A stretch of DNA of 6,656 nucleotides from UBA11475 sp045593005. GTDB taxonomy: Bacteria; Bacillota; Clostridia; Christensenellales; Borkfalkiaceae. The stretch covers positions 1 through 6,656 of the forward strand of contig JAZNVV010000046.1 of NCBI GenBank assembly GCA_045593005.1. Reading direction: 5' to 3'. Both the position numbers and the translations under genes were made by a program. This document shows, in pieces, positions 5,767-6,656 of the stretch (position 1 is the stretch's first letter; the number at the start of each line of letters is the position of its first letter). The notes beneath the pieces are model-generated. The model searched no databases and was not told where the DNA came from. It worked only from the letters and a program-made list of their open reading frames with translations.

Positions 5767-6656
5767 TTATTGTTTTTTTGAAGTAATTTTGTCGTAAATT
5801 TTTTTGACAATTAATATGCCTGCAAACGCAGAAACAAAAGTTATTGTTCCACCAAATAATACGTCGGAGAAAAAGTGCGCGCCAACTACTATTCTTGAAA
5901 CAGCAACGTAGCCTGTCAATAAAATGGTTGAAGTATACAATATAATTTTCCACTTTTTGTTATCAAATTTATCAAATATAAATGGTAGCGCTAAAAATGC
6001 GTACACGGCTGCAGTTGATGCCGTATGCCCCGACGGAAAAGAACGATAAGCATCTTTTGCCACGTCTAATGCTACAAGAGTTGCATTGTCGGAAATTCTT
6101 GTACCATAAAAAACACACCATTTATCGTACATACTTTTGTCGCCTAAAAAATTAATAGCACGGTATCTTGCTCTACCTGCAAGTGGCTTTAACGCATAGA
6201 TAAATATTTGTGAAATTACAACCATTATAAGAATAATCGACGCAAATAAGATAAGTTTGCGCTTTGTTTCGTTTGATAACTTACTTATAAATAAAACGGT
6301 TGGAATTTCAAACACTAATGCAAAACCCGACGCAAGAAGTATTTTATAAATACTTTTCCATTGTTCATATTTTTGAGAATGGTCTGCAAAATCTTTTAAG
6401 CAATCGTCAACACCGATAAACATTGCAACAAATCCTATTATTATGCCTGCAATAATACAAACGTAATTCCACTTCTTTTCAAATGAAAAACCGTTAAAAC
6501 CAAAAATAATAACAGCAAGCCCTATCATATAGTAAATAGGAAAACTACCAAACACTTCGCCTATAACACCAAAAAGATTTTTGGAAAAGTATTCACCTTC
6601 ATCAATGTCGGCAAGTATCTTACTAACGCCAAAATCGGTAAACGTTGCCGTTACGG
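5767..6656 (-). CDS. PAP2-family membrane phosphatase, 5' end outside the window
   Basis: This is an integral membrane phosphatase of the PAP2 superfamily, which removes phosphate from lipid phosphates or pyrophosphates such as phosphatidate, phosphatidylglycerol phosphate or undecaprenyl pyrophosphate. Numbered from an in-frame GTG at 6555, the three active-site motifs are K123-x6-R130 (KPLAGRAR), PSGH at 174-177, and SR(220-221)-x5-H227-x3-D231. The first motif ends in Arg-Tyr instead of the common Arg-Pro. About seven hydrophobic segments are visible (near 5-24, 29-49, 69-90, 100-122, 178-194, 203-225, 228-250). The frame stays open from the GTG to the right edge for 33 more codons, reading sensibly as soluble sequence (KILADIDEGEYFSKNLFGVI). 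The GTG is therefore almost certainly internal and the start lies outside. The exact substrate cannot be told from sequence. A terminator follows the stop, so the gene is transcriptionally separate from the regulator downstream. Confidence 0.9.
   Translation of the reverse strand, partial: VTATFTDFGVSKILADIDEGEYFSKNLFGVIGEVFGSFPIYYMIGLAVIIFGFNGFSFEKKWNYVCIIAGIIIGFVAMFIGVDDCLKDFADHSQKYEQWKSIYKILLASGFALVFEIPTVLFISKLSNETKRKLILFASIILIMVVISQIFIYALKPLAGRARYRAINFLGDKSMYDKWCVFYGTRISDNATLVALDVAKDAYRSFPSGHTASTAAVYAFLALPFIFDKFDNKKWKIILYTSTILLTGYVAVSRIVVGAHFFSDVLFGGTITFVSAFAGILIVKKIYDKITSKKQ

Noticed and set aside
5753..5953. 66-codon minus-strand open frame at the end of the PAP2 gene
   Set aside because: It overlaps the PAP2 C-terminus in another frame. 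The PAP2 frame carries the conserved SRX5HX3D motif there, so the alternative frame is a shadow.

Overview
The window looks like a stretch of chromosome from a low-GC Bacillota, most likely a clostridial lineage. The evidence is AT-rich DNA, AGGAG/GGGAGG-type ribosome binding sites, vegetative (sigma-A type) promoters with 17-bp spacers and TG-extended -10 boxes, a standard genetic code, and Gram-positive-like type IIA topoisomerase subunits. This placement is inferred from sequence style and recalled families; no search was run.

All recognisable genes lie on the minus strand, so transcription runs right to left. From the right edge: (1) a PAP2-family membrane phosphatase whose 5' end lies outside the window (5767-6656), closed by a hairpin terminator (5715-5748). 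(2) A short intergenic region with A-tracts and a near-consensus promoter (5633-5661). (3) An AraC-family regulator (4822-5625). (4) A GyrB/ParE-type ATPase subunit (2853-4811). (5) A GyrA/ParC-type DNA cleavage subunit (405-2831). (6) A small two-segment membrane protein of unknown function (95-328) with its own good promoter (358-386). It is closed by a perfect 12-bp hairpin terminator (65-92). The last 64 bases on the left are AT-rich and contain no gene I can support. No tRNA, rRNA, CRISPR array, insertion sequence or attachment site was seen.

The regulator and the two topoisomerase subunits are tightly packed (10-nt and 21-nt gaps). The regulator's TAG stop overlaps the Shine-Dalgarno of the B subunit, so they probably form one operon. 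The two subunits should assemble as an A2B2 type IIA topoisomerase. I favour topoisomerase IV because the A subunit lacks a GyrA box in the first C-terminal blade and the pair does not sit beside dnaA/dnaN/recF. However, parts of the B subunit read more like GyrB.

Nothing here is clearly a new system. The most useful observations are: the longest reading of the AraC gene starts inside its own -35 box; the regulator is physically coupled to the topoisomerase pair; the B subunit carries several substitutions at normally conserved positions; and the PAP2 gene continues beyond the window, so its apparent GTG start is internal.
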